A stretch of DNA of 14,857 bases from an uncultured Cocleimonas sp. GTDB lineage: Bacteria; Pseudomonadota; Gammaproteobacteria; Thiotrichales; Thiotrichaceae. The DNA is taken from contig CALJIH010000004.1 of the NCBI GenBank assembly GCA_937974135.1, forward strand, positions 1-14,857. The letters run 5' to 3'. Numbering within the stretch: position 1 is the stretch's first letter; every line of letters starts with the position of its first letter. Below are positions 5,716-13,209 of the stretch, piece after piece. The notes below the pieces were generated by a model. That model had not been told where the DNA came from. It ran no database searches and saw nothing but the letters and a program-made list of their open reading frames with translations. The position numbers and the translations under genes are program-made.

Positions 5716-6774
5716 ATGAGTAATAATCAAAGTAATACTTCACACGCTAGTTCTGGGATAGAGAATGCGCAAAAATTATGGAATTACATTCCTGATTTGC
5801 CCATTCAAGTTTCGCATTATTTTCGAAGACCTTTTAATTTAATCAATATTTTAAAGTGGATGGTTGCGAGTTGGTTTCCAGTTTCAGATCGGTTGGTTGT
5901 TTTAGTACTTGCACTTATTTCATGGGCTTTTTTCCATCCTTCTATTGAAACTAGCAAAGAATTTTCCATTGCTTGGGTTGCTCAAATTTATTTTCGAAAT
6001 CTGTTTTTGATGTTTCTAGTCGCGGGTGGTCTATATCTTTATTTTTATGTCTGGCGCAAGCAAGGCGATGAATTACGCTTTGACGAAAAGCCACCCGCTA
6101 AAAGTCATAGTCCGTTTAGTTTTGGGTCTCAGCTTTGGGATAATATGTTTTGGACTATTGCCAGCGGTGTAACCATTTGGACTGCTTACGAAGTACTAAT
6201 GATGTGGTCGATGGCAAATGGTTTCACACCGATGCTAGATTTAACACAAGATTGGCCTTGGATATTATTACTTATCTTTTTGGTGCCAATTTGGGAAACC
6301 TTTTACTTCTTTTCTATCCATAAATTGATTCACTGGCCACCTCTGTACAAAACAGTTCACCATTTGCACCATCGCAATACCAATGTCATTCCTTGGTCTG
6401 GTTTTTCCATGCATCCTGTTGAGCATTTACTCTTTATGGGTTCGATCTTGATTCACTTTATTGTGCCTGTTCATCCTTTATTGTTGATTTTCCATTTACA
6501 ATATTACGCGTTAACGGCTGCATCTACTCACACAGGTTATCGAGGGATAAGGTTTGGCAAAAACTTTGTATTTCCAATAGGGACCTTTCATCATCAATTA
6601 CACCATCGTTTTTATGAATGTAATTATGGTGGCTTGGAAATCCCTATGGATCAATGGACAGGACATTTCCATGATGGAACTGATGAATCACACAGACAGT
6701 TTTCACAGAGACAACGCTTGAAAGCTAAGGCACTAAGGGAAAAGGAGAAGGCGCGTGCCAAAACTGACGGTTAA
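5716..6774 (+). CDS. Sterol desaturase / fatty acid hydroxylase superfamily membrane protein
   Basis: 352 residues from the ATG at 5716, with AGGT 5 nt upstream; a GTG directly before it adds one residue. Several hydrophobic segments (about 58-75, 90-112, 145-165, 180-200, 240-265) surround the di-iron histidine clusters of the superfamily: HKLIH (202-206), HHLHH (215-219), HPVEH (233-237) and HHQLHH (292-297). Such enzymes use O2 and electrons to hydroxylate or desaturate lipids, sterols or carotenoids in the membrane. The substrate cannot be read from sequence; a bacterial lipid is likelier than a sterol. The C-terminus is Lys/Arg-rich and the last 20 bases overlap the PanB-like gene, which strongly suggests coupled expression. 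The upstream divergent LysR gene is the likely regulator. Confidence 0.9.
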   Translation: MSNNQSNTSHASSGIENAQKLWNYIPDLPIQVSHYFRRPFNLINILKWMVASWFPVSDRLVVLVLALISWAFFHPSIETSKEFSIAWVAQIYFRNLFLMFLVAGGLYLYFYVWRKQGDELRFDEKPPAKSHSPFSFGSQLWDNMFWTIASGVTIWTAYEVLMMWSMANGFTPMLDLTQDWPWILLLIFLVPIWETFYFFSIHKLIHWPPLYKTVHHLHHRNTNVIPWSGFSMHPVEHLLFMGSILIHFIVPVHPLLLIFHLQYYALTAASTHTGYRGIRFGKNFVFPIGTFHHQLHHRFYECNYGGLEIPMDQWTGHFHDGTDESHRQFSQRQRLKAKALREKEKARAKTDG

Positions 6775-7543
6775 AGAATTATTAGATTTAAAAGGTGTTC
6801 GTCAAATTGCCTTTGTCCAAGTTGCGAGAGCCGAAGAAGCCATTGCAGCCTCTGAGGCAGGTATGGATATGATTGGCACTGCGTTTAAATCGACAACACA
6901 TGATTTTCCTACACTAGTTCCAAACACACATTTTCAGTTTGGTCTTAAATGGGGTAAACATGCTAGCGCTAAAGAAGCGCTACGCGAGGCTATGCAAGCG
7001 ATGGAAGCTGGTGCCCAATCTGTGTATTGTGGCATGAGTCCCCAGGTTGTTGAGGTCTTAGCGCGTGAAGGTGTACCCGTAATCGCACACGTTGGATTAG
7101 TACCGCCTAAGGCAACCTGGGTTGGAGGTATGCGCGCTGTTGGTCGCAATGCAGAACAAGCTGAACAGGTATATCGTGAGAGTAAAGCTTTTGAATCTGC
7201 TGGTGCATTCGCGCTAGAATTGGAGGTCGTTCCTTCCACTGTGGCCGCTGAAATCACGAGAAATATATCGTTGATGACAATTTCTTTAGGTTCTGGTCAA
7301 GAATGCGATGCGACGTATTTATTTTCTGCAGATTTGCTTGGAGAAAATACAGGACATATTCCACGTCATGCTAAGGTATACAGAAACTTTGCTGACGAGC
7401 GAGAACGTCTGCAACGAGAACGAATATCTGCGTATCAAGAATTTATTGGGGATGTGAAGAAAGGAGATTATCCCGCTAAAGAACATAGCGTATCGATGGA
7501 TGCAGCAGAATTTAAACGCTTTAAAGATGCAATAGACAAATAG
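6755..7543 (+). CDS. Divergent PanB-family (ketopantoate hydroxymethyltransferase-like) protein
   Basis: 262 residues starting at GTG 6755 with a strong AAGGAG 7 nt upstream, inside the end of the desaturase gene. It has the PanB TIM-barrel pattern and length: GVPVIAHVGLVPP (106-118), GRNAEQAEQ (130-138), AGAFALELEVVP (149-160), GSGQECDATYLFSADLLG (179-196). His112 and Glu157 line up with His136 and Glu181 of E. coli PanB. The usual VGDSLG segment with metal ligand Asp45 reads IGTAFK (40-45), and VKLEGG with Lys112/Glu114 reads VYCGMS (90-95). The classical Mg2+/ketopantoate site therefore looks lost, and I doubt it makes ketopantoate. A related lyase or aldolase reaction on another substrate, working with the desaturase, is possible but inferred. 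Alignment was by eye. Confidence 0.8.
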   Translation: MPKLTVKELLDLKGVRQIAFVQVARAEEAIAASEAGMDMIGTAFKSTTHDFPTLVPNTHFQFGLKWGKHASAKEALREAMQAMEAGAQSVYCGMSPQVVEVLAREGVPVIAHVGLVPPKATWVGGMRAVGRNAEQAEQVYRESKAFESAGAFALELEVVPSTVAAEITRNISLMTISLGSGQECDATYLFSADLLGENTGHIPRHAKVYRNFADERERLQRERISAYQEFIGDVKKGDYPAKEHSVSMDAAEFKRFKDAIDK

Positions 7544-7612
7544 ATTAAGATCAGTTGATCTGCGAAGTAGATGTAAACGTAGAAAGTTATATAAGCAATC
7601 GTATAATCATTC

Positions 7613-7639
7613 AAAAGTATGGGGGTGTACTCCATTTAT
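7613..7639 (+). repeat. G-rich intergenic repeat, copy 4
   Basis: Reads AAAAGTATGGGGGTGTAC then TCCATTTAT on the + strand. The core fits the other copies with an extra T before the G-run. It lies about 70 nt after the PanB-like stop and 67 nt before the TPR gene. The 5' AAAACTGCC flank is not preserved here. Confidence 0.6.
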
Positions 7640-7705
7640 GATAATTATATAAATGACTGAAGTTTTTTATCTCTCTCGAATCATCGTTAACATTGTGAGT
7701 GTTTT

Positions 7706-8266
7706 ATGAATTTTAAAAAAGGTCTGTTTTTAACTATATTGGTATTAACAATGTTTTTTACAGCAAATGTGAATGCATTTTCTGATAAAGAACTTAAAAC
7801 ATTCGACTTAGATAAACTGTTCAGTTTGTTAAAAGATGAAACCAATGAAAACCAAGCAAGAAAACTTGAAAATCAAATATGGTTATCATGGTTAAGCGCC
7901 GAAAACGATGAAATAGATGGTTTGATCAATGATGCGTTTCACTTTCGCCGTGAATTTAATTTACCCTTAGCTATTAAAATCCTAAATGAAGTCATCGAAA
8001 AGGTTCCAAATTATTCTGAAGCGTGGAATCAACGTGCCATAGCTTACTTCTATCAAGGCAAATTAGATTTAGCCATGAAAGACATTGAGAAAACATTAGA
8101 GCTTGAACCCCGTCATTTTGGCGCGATGGCAGGACGAGCAGTTATACACTTGAAGTTAACACAACGTGAATTAGCAAAGTCTAGTATCGCTGAAGCACTA
8201 ACTATCCATCCCTTTTTACCCGAAAGAACACTTTTTCCTGAGCTTTACGATAAATCTAAGATTTAA
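7706..8266 (+). CDS. Exported tetratricopeptide-repeat protein
   Basis: 186 residues. A signal peptide (KK at 4-5, hydrophobic 7-19, cleavage after NVNA at 24) suggests a periplasmic location. A short helical region (28-68) precedes three TPR-like units at about 71-104, 105-138 and 139-172. The middle unit is the clearest: SEAWNQRAIAYFYQGKLDLA, then MKDIEKTLELEPRHFGA. Similar single-domain exported TPR proteins, with the same EAWNxRA and LEPRHFGA signatures, occur widely in proteobacteria without an assigned role. TPRs are protein-docking folds. The Shine-Dalgarno sequence is weak. No operon partner is evident: the upstream gene ends 162 nt away and radC is convergent. Confidence 0.85.
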   Translation: MNFKKGLFLTILVLTMFFTANVNAFSDKELKTFDLDKLFSLLKDETNENQARKLENQIWLSWLSAENDEIDGLINDAFHFRREFNLPLAIKILNEVIEKVPNYSEAWNQRAIAYFYQGKLDLAMKDIEKTLELEPRHFGAMAGRAVIHLKLTQRELAKSSIAEALTIHPFLPERTLFPELYDKSKI

Positions 8267-8305
8267 TCTAAATTAAAAATAAAAATAAAAGAGAAGACAG
8301 TTCTG

Positions 8306-8343
8306 TTTAGCTCGTCAAACTATTTCTCCTGAGCATATCGAAG
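8306..8343. repeat. REP-like sequence
   Basis: CCTGAGCATATCGAAG (8328-8343) closely resembles CCTGAGCTTGTCGAAG, the core of a repetitive extragenic palindrome found in many bacteria. A weaker copy in the same orientation, TTTAGCTCGTCAAAC (8306-8320), precedes it. The segment lies in the convergent gap between the TPR gene and radC and runs into repeat copy 5. Confidence 0.45.
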
Positions 8344-8370
8344 TACACCCCCCTACTTTTGGGCAGTTTT
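8341..8370 (-). repeat. G-rich intergenic repeat, copy 5
   Basis: On the minus strand, starting at the radC stop codon: AAAACTGCCC, then AAAAGTAGGGGGGTGTAC, then TT. With copy 1 it best defines the full-length unit. It overlaps the end of the REP-like sequence and lies 3' of radC in sense orientation. Confidence 0.7.
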
Positions 8371-9040
8371 AGAGTAGACCACGCTCAGCAAAAGAAACGA
8401 CATTATCACCAATGACAAAATGGTCTAACACTCTAACGTCAATCACAGCTAAAGCATCTTTTATTTTCTGAGTAATGTCATTATCCGCTTGGCTTGGTTC
8501 TGCAACACCAGAAGGATGATTATGAGCAAGTACTATGGCGGCAGCATTATGATGTAAAACTTGTCTGACTATTTCACGTGGATGCACACTTGCCGCATCA
8601 ATCGTACCGCGAAACAATTCTTCGTATTCAATGACTCGATGTTTGTTATCTAAAAATATACAAGCAAATACTTCGAATGGGTATTGCTGTAAACGCGATT
8701 TTAAGTAACGTTTTACATCATTAACGTTATTCATCGCTTCGCCGCGCTTGATATTTTCCTCAAGATAACGACGACTCATTTCAACTACTGCTTGCATTTG
8801 TACAAACTTAGCTTGGCCTAAGCCTTTACTTTGGCAGAAGCTTTTTTCATCTGCACTAAGTAAAGGTACTAAGCCGCCATTTTCAGCCAATAAATCACGC
8901 GCTAAATCAACCGCACTTTTACCTTTGATACCAGTGCGTAAAAAAATTGCCAAAAGCTCGGCATCAGTCAACGCTTCTGGACCTTTATCGAGTAGTTTTT
9001 CACGAGGTCTGTCTTCAACAGCCCAATCAGTAATTGCCAT
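8369..9040 (-). CDS. radC: RadC-family JAB/MPN-domain protein
   Basis: 223 residues from the ATG at 9040 (an upstream in-frame start at 9097 would overlap coaBC). An N-terminal helix-hairpin-helix-like region contains RPREKLLDKGPEALTDAELLAIFLRTG (11-37). The C-terminal MPN+/JAMM domain has LAHNHPSGVAEPSQAD, with His173, His175, Ser177 and Asp186 forming the expected metal-binding motif, and a conserved ELFRGTIDAASVHPREI before it. RadC was once linked to recombinational repair, but that assignment rested on a misattributed recG mutation, so the cellular role remains unclear. Complete and of normal length. It is divergent from coaBC with a 37-nt gap, the order seen in Pseudomonas. Confidence 0.96.
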   Translation of the reverse strand: MAITDWAVEDRPREKLLDKGPEALTDAELLAIFLRTGIKGKSAVDLARDLLAENGGLVPLLSADEKSFCQSKGLGQAKFVQMQAVVEMSRRYLEENIKRGEAMNNVNDVKRYLKSRLQQYPFEVFACIFLDNKHRVIEYEELFRGTIDAASVHPREIVRQVLHHNAAAIVLAHNHPSGVAEPSQADNDITQKIKDALAVIDVRVLDHFVIGDNVVSFAERGLL

Positions 9041-9061
9041 GAATTTTCTGTTACTTAGGGG

Positions 9062-9067
9062 TATAAT
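9062..9067 (+). promoter_or_regulatory. Perfect -10 box immediately upstream of coaBC
   Basis: TATAAT ends 10 nt before the coaBC ATG. A start site about 7 nt downstream would give a leader of only 3-5 nt, and no Shine-Dalgarno sequence is visible before the ATG. No good -35 is found at 16-18 bp. If used, this promoter yields a nearly leaderless mRNA. Confidence 0.5.
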
Positions 9068-9077
9068 GTAAACAATT

Positions 9078-10298
9078 ATGTCAGCTTTAAAAAACAAACG
9101 AATACTTATCGGGATAAGCGGTGGTATCGCGGCTTATAAAACAGCGGAACTTACACGTGCTTTAATTAAAAAAGGCGCTGAAGTTCGCGTGTGCATGACC
9201 AAAGCGGCCACTGAATTTATCACTCCTTTAACCTTACAAGCGCTTACTGGCAATCCGGTTCACAGTGATTTATTGGATACTGAAGCTGAAGCAGCCATGG
9301 GCCATATTGAATTAGCACGCTGGGCCGACTTGATTATGATTGCTCCTGCTAGTGCTGATTTAATTGCGCGTCTGGCCCATGGACATGCAAACGATTTATT
9401 GAGCACGATCTGTTTGGCTACAGATACTCCCATTCACATTGCACCTGCGATGAATCGATTAATGTGGTCAAACAAGGCAACTCAAGATAATTGCAAGACG
9501 CTCGCGCAAAGAGGTTTTACCTTACATGGACCGGCAGAGGGTGAACAAGCCTGTGGAGAAACCGGTGCTGGCCGAATGTTAGAACCGCTAGAATTAGCTG
9601 AGAACGTTGTAGCTAAATTTTCACAAGAAAAAACCAGCCAAGTTCTAACCGGTAAAACTGTTCTAATTACAGCTGGGCCTACTCGTGAAGCCATCGACCC
9701 TGTGCGTTATATCACTAATCGCAGTTCGGGAAAAATGGGATATGCCATCGCTAGTGCAGCACAAAGATTAGGTGCAGAGGTTCAGCTAGTATCAGGACCA
9801 GTAGCTTTAGAAGCACCTAATGGTGTTACGCGAACTCTAGTCGAATCTGCTTTACAAATGCATGATAAAACATTGAATTTGGCTAAAAATGCAGATATTT
9901 TTATTGCTACTGCTGCGGTTGCTGATTATTCACCAGCACAGTTTGCACAGCAAAAAATCAAAAAGAAAAAAGATAAAACGAAAGAATCACTCACCTTAGA
10001 ATTACAAACCAACAAAGATATTCTATCTGATGTTTCGCATACATTTCCTAACTTATTTACCGTCGGTTTTGCCGCTGAGACTGAAAACTTGATAGAGAAT
10101 GCTCAATCGAAGTTAAAGCGTAAAAAATTAGACATGATCGTCGCTAATCAGGTTGGAGAAAACAAAGCCTTTGATAAAGATACCAATCAAATAGAAATCA
10201 TTTGGGCAGATGGACAGCAATCACTTCCAGAGCAAACTAAGACAGAAATTGCAAAAGAATTAATGGAAGTCATAACTGAACGATTTAGTGCCAAATAA
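9078..10298 (+). CDS. coaBC: Bifunctional phosphopantothenoylcysteine decarboxylase / phosphopantothenate-cysteine ligase
   Basis: 406 residues, full length. The N-terminal CoaC domain (about 6-180) is an FMN-dependent decarboxylase: GISGGIAAYK (12-21), active-site His76 in MGHIELARWAD, PAMN (123-126), and the mobile flap Cys159 in GEQACGETGAGRM. The C-terminal CoaB domain (about 190-405) ligates cysteine to phosphopantothenate using CTP: ITAGPTREAIDPVRYITNRS (197-216), SSGKMG, AVADYSP (280-286), and Lys293 in the QQKIKK segment, corresponding to E. coli Lys289. Together they perform two consecutive steps of coenzyme A synthesis in the cytoplasm. It heads the + strand row coaBC-dut-algC-argB. 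The ATG lacks a Shine-Dalgarno sequence; no better in-frame start exists because MSALKNKRILIGISGG is the normal N-terminus. Confidence 0.97.
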   Translation: MSALKNKRILIGISGGIAAYKTAELTRALIKKGAEVRVCMTKAATEFITPLTLQALTGNPVHSDLLDTEAEAAMGHIELARWADLIMIAPASADLIARLAHGHANDLLSTICLATDTPIHIAPAMNRLMWSNKATQDNCKTLAQRGFTLHGPAEGEQACGETGAGRMLEPLELAENVVAKFSQEKTSQVLTGKTVLITAGPTREAIDPVRYITNRSSGKMGYAIASAAQRLGAEVQLVSGPVALEAPNGVTRTLVESALQMHDKTLNLAKNADIFIATAAVADYSPAQFAQQKIKKKKDKTKESLTLELQTNKDILSDVSHTFPNLFTVGFAAETENLIENAQSKLKRKKLDMIVANQVGENKAFDKDTNQIEIIWADGQQSLPEQTKTEIAKELMEVITERFSAK

Positions 10299-10351
10299 AC
10301 ACCAATAAACGAATATTAATTTTTTAATACGCAATAAAAGAACTCATTCAT

Positions 10352-10837
10352 ATGCATGCCACAGATCTCGAAAAAAGCACTCAACCTATTGTCGATTATC
10401 AGATTTTAGATAAACGAATTGGTGATTCTATTCCTTTACCAGAATATGCCACAACAGGTTCAGCAGGCATGGACTTACGCGCCTGTATTGATGGATCTTT
10501 AACAGTAAGTCCAGGAGAAACTCACCTTATTCCAACTGGTATTGCAATCCATCTTGAAGATCCAAATCTTGCCGCAACGATACTGCCACGCTCAGGCATG
10601 GGACATAAACATGGTATTGTACTTGGAAATTTAGTCGGTTTAATTGATTCCGATTATCAAGGTCAATTATTTATATCTTGCTGGAATCGAGGAGATACAC
10701 CTTACACAATTGAAGCAGGTGATCGCATTGCACAATTAATGATTATTCCTGTTGTACAAGTCCATTTAAATAAAGTCGATAGCTTTGATAAAAGCGATCG
10801 TGGAGATGGCGGCTTCGGTCATTCTGGTAAAAAATAA
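10352..10837 (+). CDS. dut: dUTP diphosphatase (dUTPase)
   Basis: 161 residues, about ten longer than E. coli Dut because of an N-terminal extension before IVDYQILDKRIG. All five trimeric dUTPase motifs are present: AGMDLRA (38-44), PRSGMGHKHGIVLGN (79-93), GLIDSDYQGQL (96-106, with the catalytic-water Asp), GDRIAQLMI (123-131) and the C-terminal RGDGGFGHSG (150-159), which closes over the nucleotide. It hydrolyses dUTP to dUMP and pyrophosphate, keeping uracil out of DNA and feeding dTMP synthesis. It lies 53 nt after coaBC and 15 nt before algC, probably in one operon. The Shine-Dalgarno sequence is weak (AAAAGAAC). Confidence 0.97.
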   Translation: MHATDLEKSTQPIVDYQILDKRIGDSIPLPEYATTGSAGMDLRACIDGSLTVSPGETHLIPTGIAIHLEDPNLAATILPRSGMGHKHGIVLGNLVGLIDSDYQGQLFISCWNRGDTPYTIEAGDRIAQLMIIPVVQVHLNKVDSFDKSDRGDGGFGHSGKK

Positions 10838-10852
10838 CTACTCTGGTAATTT

Positions 10853-12280
10853 ATGACTAACTATAATCCAGAATCATCGTTGAAAAAAAATATCATTAAC
10901 AAAGATATTTTTAAAGCCTATGATATTCGTGGAAAAGTAGGATCAGACTGGTGTTTAAACAAAAATTACAATGATGCATTCTTGATTGGGCAGGCCCTCG
11001 GCAATCAATTAGTTAATGAAAACTCTAATAAAATAATTGTAGGTCGTGATGGGCGTAATTCTAGTGAAAGCATTTCACAAAATTTAATCTTAGGTTTGTT
11101 ATCAGTAGGTTGTGATGTTACTGACATAGGTCTGGTTGCAACTCCGGTGGCCTATTTTTGCTTAGATCATCTAAATATACCTAACTGCGCGATGATTACT
11201 GGTAGCCATAACCCACCTTCGCATAATGGTATAAAAATGGTAACTCATCGAGTTGCCACATCTCAAGAAATGATCGAATCATTATATTTCGACATTATAG
11301 AGAAAGAATTTAAGGGAAATTTAGGGACTTTTTCAAATTACGGACATGCTATTCATGAATACCAAAATGCAATAGTAAATAATATCCAGCTAAAGAAAAA
11401 ACTTCGTCTTGGTATAGACGCAAGTAATGGTGCTACAGCGCTATTTGCCGAAAATTTATTTAAAGCGCTTGGCTGTGAAGTACACCCTCTATTTTGTGAA
11501 CTTGATGGAAATTTCCCTAATCATTCACCAGATCCAACTACGCCAGAAAATCTGGAATCTTTAATTGATCTGGTCAGGAAAAATAAACTAGATATAGGAA
11601 TCGCATTTGATGGTGATGGTGATCGAATGATTGCCGTAGATAACAATGGCACCTTATTATGGCCTGACCGAATATTAATTTTGTTAGCGCAAGACGTATT
11701 AGCCAAAAATCCGAATTCAAGGATTGTATTCGACATCAAATGTAGCATGTTATTACCTTCTGAAATACGTAAAGCAGGAGGCCAAGCAGCATTTTGCCCT
11801 AACGGTCATTCAATCATGAAGCGTGAGGTACTAAAACTAGATGCCATAATTGGTGGAGAGTTTAGTGGCCACATTGTTTTACGTGATCGCTGGAACGATT
11901 TTGACGATGCTCCTTATGTTGCTGCTCGCTTTCTCGAAATACTTTCGAATAAAAGTCAAAGTAGTGCTGATATTTTTAAAGTAATACCTGACTCGTTCTC
12001 TACTAAAGAATATAAAATCAAAGCCAAAGATATTAGAGAAGCGGCAAAACTAGTCGCTGATTTTACCAAACATGCTAATTTTTCAGGTGCATGCCTAAAT
12101 CTTTTAGATGGATTACGCGTTGATTATGAAGATGCATGGGGTCTAATAAGATCATCAAATACTAGCGCTGCTGTAGGACTTCGTTTTGAAGCAACCACTG
12201 CAAAACGATTAGAAGAGATAAAAGAATTATTTAGGGACGTATTTAAAGCGATTAATTACGATCAAGAATTACCTTTTTAG
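10853..12280 (+). CDS. algC: Phosphomannomutase/phosphoglucomutase (AlgC type)
   Basis: 475 residues of the alpha-D-phosphohexomutase family in the usual four domains: FKAYDIRG (20-27), the phosphoserine loop TGSHNPP (116-122, Ser118), the Mg2+ loop DGDGDR (253-258), the sugar-recognition loop GGEFSGH (334-340) and the phosphate-binding RSSNT (433-437). It interconverts mannose-6-P/mannose-1-P and glucose-6-P/glucose-1-P for lipopolysaccharide core or exopolysaccharide synthesis. The dut-algC-argB context matches Pseudomonas algC. It lacks the long N-terminal membrane extension found fused to algC in some gammaproteobacteria. The Shine-Dalgarno sequence is poor. A second, unrelated-subclass phosphohexomutase starts at 14318. 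Confidence 0.95.
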   Translation: MTNYNPESSLKKNIINKDIFKAYDIRGKVGSDWCLNKNYNDAFLIGQALGNQLVNENSNKIIVGRDGRNSSESISQNLILGLLSVGCDVTDIGLVATPVAYFCLDHLNIPNCAMITGSHNPPSHNGIKMVTHRVATSQEMIESLYFDIIEKEFKGNLGTFSNYGHAIHEYQNAIVNNIQLKKKLRLGIDASNGATALFAENLFKALGCEVHPLFCELDGNFPNHSPDPTTPENLESLIDLVRKNKLDIGIAFDGDGDRMIAVDNNGTLLWPDRILILLAQDVLAKNPNSRIVFDIKCSMLLPSEIRKAGGQAAFCPNGHSIMKREVLKLDAIIGGEFSGHIVLRDRWNDFDDAPYVAARFLEILSNKSQSSADIFKVIPDSFSTKEYKIKAKDIREAAKLVADFTKHANFSGACLNLLDGLRVDYEDAWGLIRSSNTSAAVGLRFEATTAKRLEEIKELFRDVFKAINYDQELPF

Positions 12281-12338
12281 CTATTCTCAGCTATCATCTT
12301 TTGTAATTAAAACAACCAACAAGCAAACAAAAGAAATC

Positions 12339-13199
12339 ATGCCCACCGAAGCCAAACAAATTGCTCACATCTTAACCGAAGCACTCCCTTATATTCAGCG
12401 TTATTCAGGTAAAACCATCGTTATTAAATATGGTGGTAATGCCATGACAGATGAAGACTTGAAACGTAATTTTGCACATGATGTAGTGCTTTTAAAACAA
12501 GTGGGGATCAATCCTGTCATTGTACATGGCGGTGGTCCACAAATTGGTAATCTGCTTGAAAAAATTGGTAAAGAAAGTACGTTTATTGATGGAATGCGTG
12601 TAACTGACGCTGAAACTATGGAAGTCGTAGAAATGGTTTTAGGGGGCTCTGTTAATAAACAGATAGTCAACAACATTAACCAAGCAGGCGGAAAAGCAGT
12701 CGGTCTAACCGGAAAAGATGGCAAATTAATTGTAGCAGAAAAACTGCAACTGACTGATAAATCAAAAGATTTAGGCCATGTTGGTAAAGTGAAAAAGATT
12801 AACCCAAATATTGTAGAGCTACTTGATAGTGAGAAATTTATCCCAGTAATCGCACCTGTGGGTGTCGGTGAAAACGGTGAATCCTATAATATAAATGCTG
12901 ATGTAGTTGCTGGTGAAATTGCTGCTGTATTAGGTGCTGAAAGACTTTTACTGTTAACCAATACTTCTGGCGTGTTAGACAAACAAGGAGAACTTCTGAC
13001 AGGCCTTACTAAAAATGATGTTAAGAAATTAACGGAAGATGGAACCATACAAGGGGGCATGTTACCAAAAATTCAATGTGCTTTAGACGCAGTCGATGCA
13101 GGTACAGAATCCTCTTGCATTATCGATGGCAGAGTACCTCATGCAGTTCTTTTGGAACTCTTAACGGATGAAGGAATCGGTACTCTTATAAAAAAATAA
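12339..13199 (+). CDS. argB: Acetylglutamate kinase
   Basis: 286 residues of the amino acid kinase fold. Visible motifs: IKYGGNAM (29-36, Lys30 catalytic), VHGGGPQI (62-69), IDGMRVTD (83-90, Arg87 binding acetylglutamate), LTGKDG (123-128), SYNINADVVAG (182-192, Asn184 region) and GGMLPKI (239-245). It phosphorylates N-acetylglutamate in the second step of arginine synthesis. The N-terminal segment ILTEALPYIQRYSGKT is the kinked helix typical of hexameric, arginine-inhibited enzymes such as that of Pseudomonas, so feedback inhibition is likely. Compared with my recollection of the Pseudomonas enzyme, the loop before LGHVGKV (about 137-145) is shorter by eight or nine residues. It lies 58 nt after algC, ends the + strand row and is convergent with iscR (10-nt gap). 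Confidence 0.97.
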   Translation: MPTEAKQIAHILTEALPYIQRYSGKTIVIKYGGNAMTDEDLKRNFAHDVVLLKQVGINPVIVHGGGPQIGNLLEKIGKESTFIDGMRVTDAETMEVVEMVLGGSVNKQIVNNINQAGGKAVGLTGKDGKLIVAEKLQLTDKSKDLGHVGKVKKINPNIVELLDSEKFIPVIAPVGVGENGESYNINADVVAGEIAAVLGAERLLLLTNTSGVLDKQGELLTGLTKNDVKKLTEDGTIQGGMLPKIQCALDAVDAGTESSCIIDGRVPHAVLLELLTDEGIGTLIKK

Positions 13200-13209
13200 T
13201 TTTTAGCAT

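Noticed and set aside
6934..7257. 107-codon open frame on the minus strand inside the PanB-like gene
   Set aside because: It mirrors the coding frame of a clear homologue, is Ser/Thr/Pro-rich without family resemblance, and has no ribosome site. Similar antisense frames inside azlC, the hydrolase, coaBC, algC and argB were dropped for the same reason.
7548..7561. AGATC-AGTT-GATCT hairpin just after the PanB-like stop
   Set aside because: Five-base stem without a T-tract; not convincing as a terminator.
7633..7655. CATTTAT-N9-ATAAATG inverted repeat before the TPR gene
   Set aside because: Purely AT with a long loop; such dyads are expected by chance in this base composition, and it overlaps the end of repeat copy 4.
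10314..10329. TATTAA-tttt-TTAATA hairpin between coaBC and dut
   Set aside because: Only A-T pairs, no following U-run, and inside a likely operon; too weak to call a terminator.
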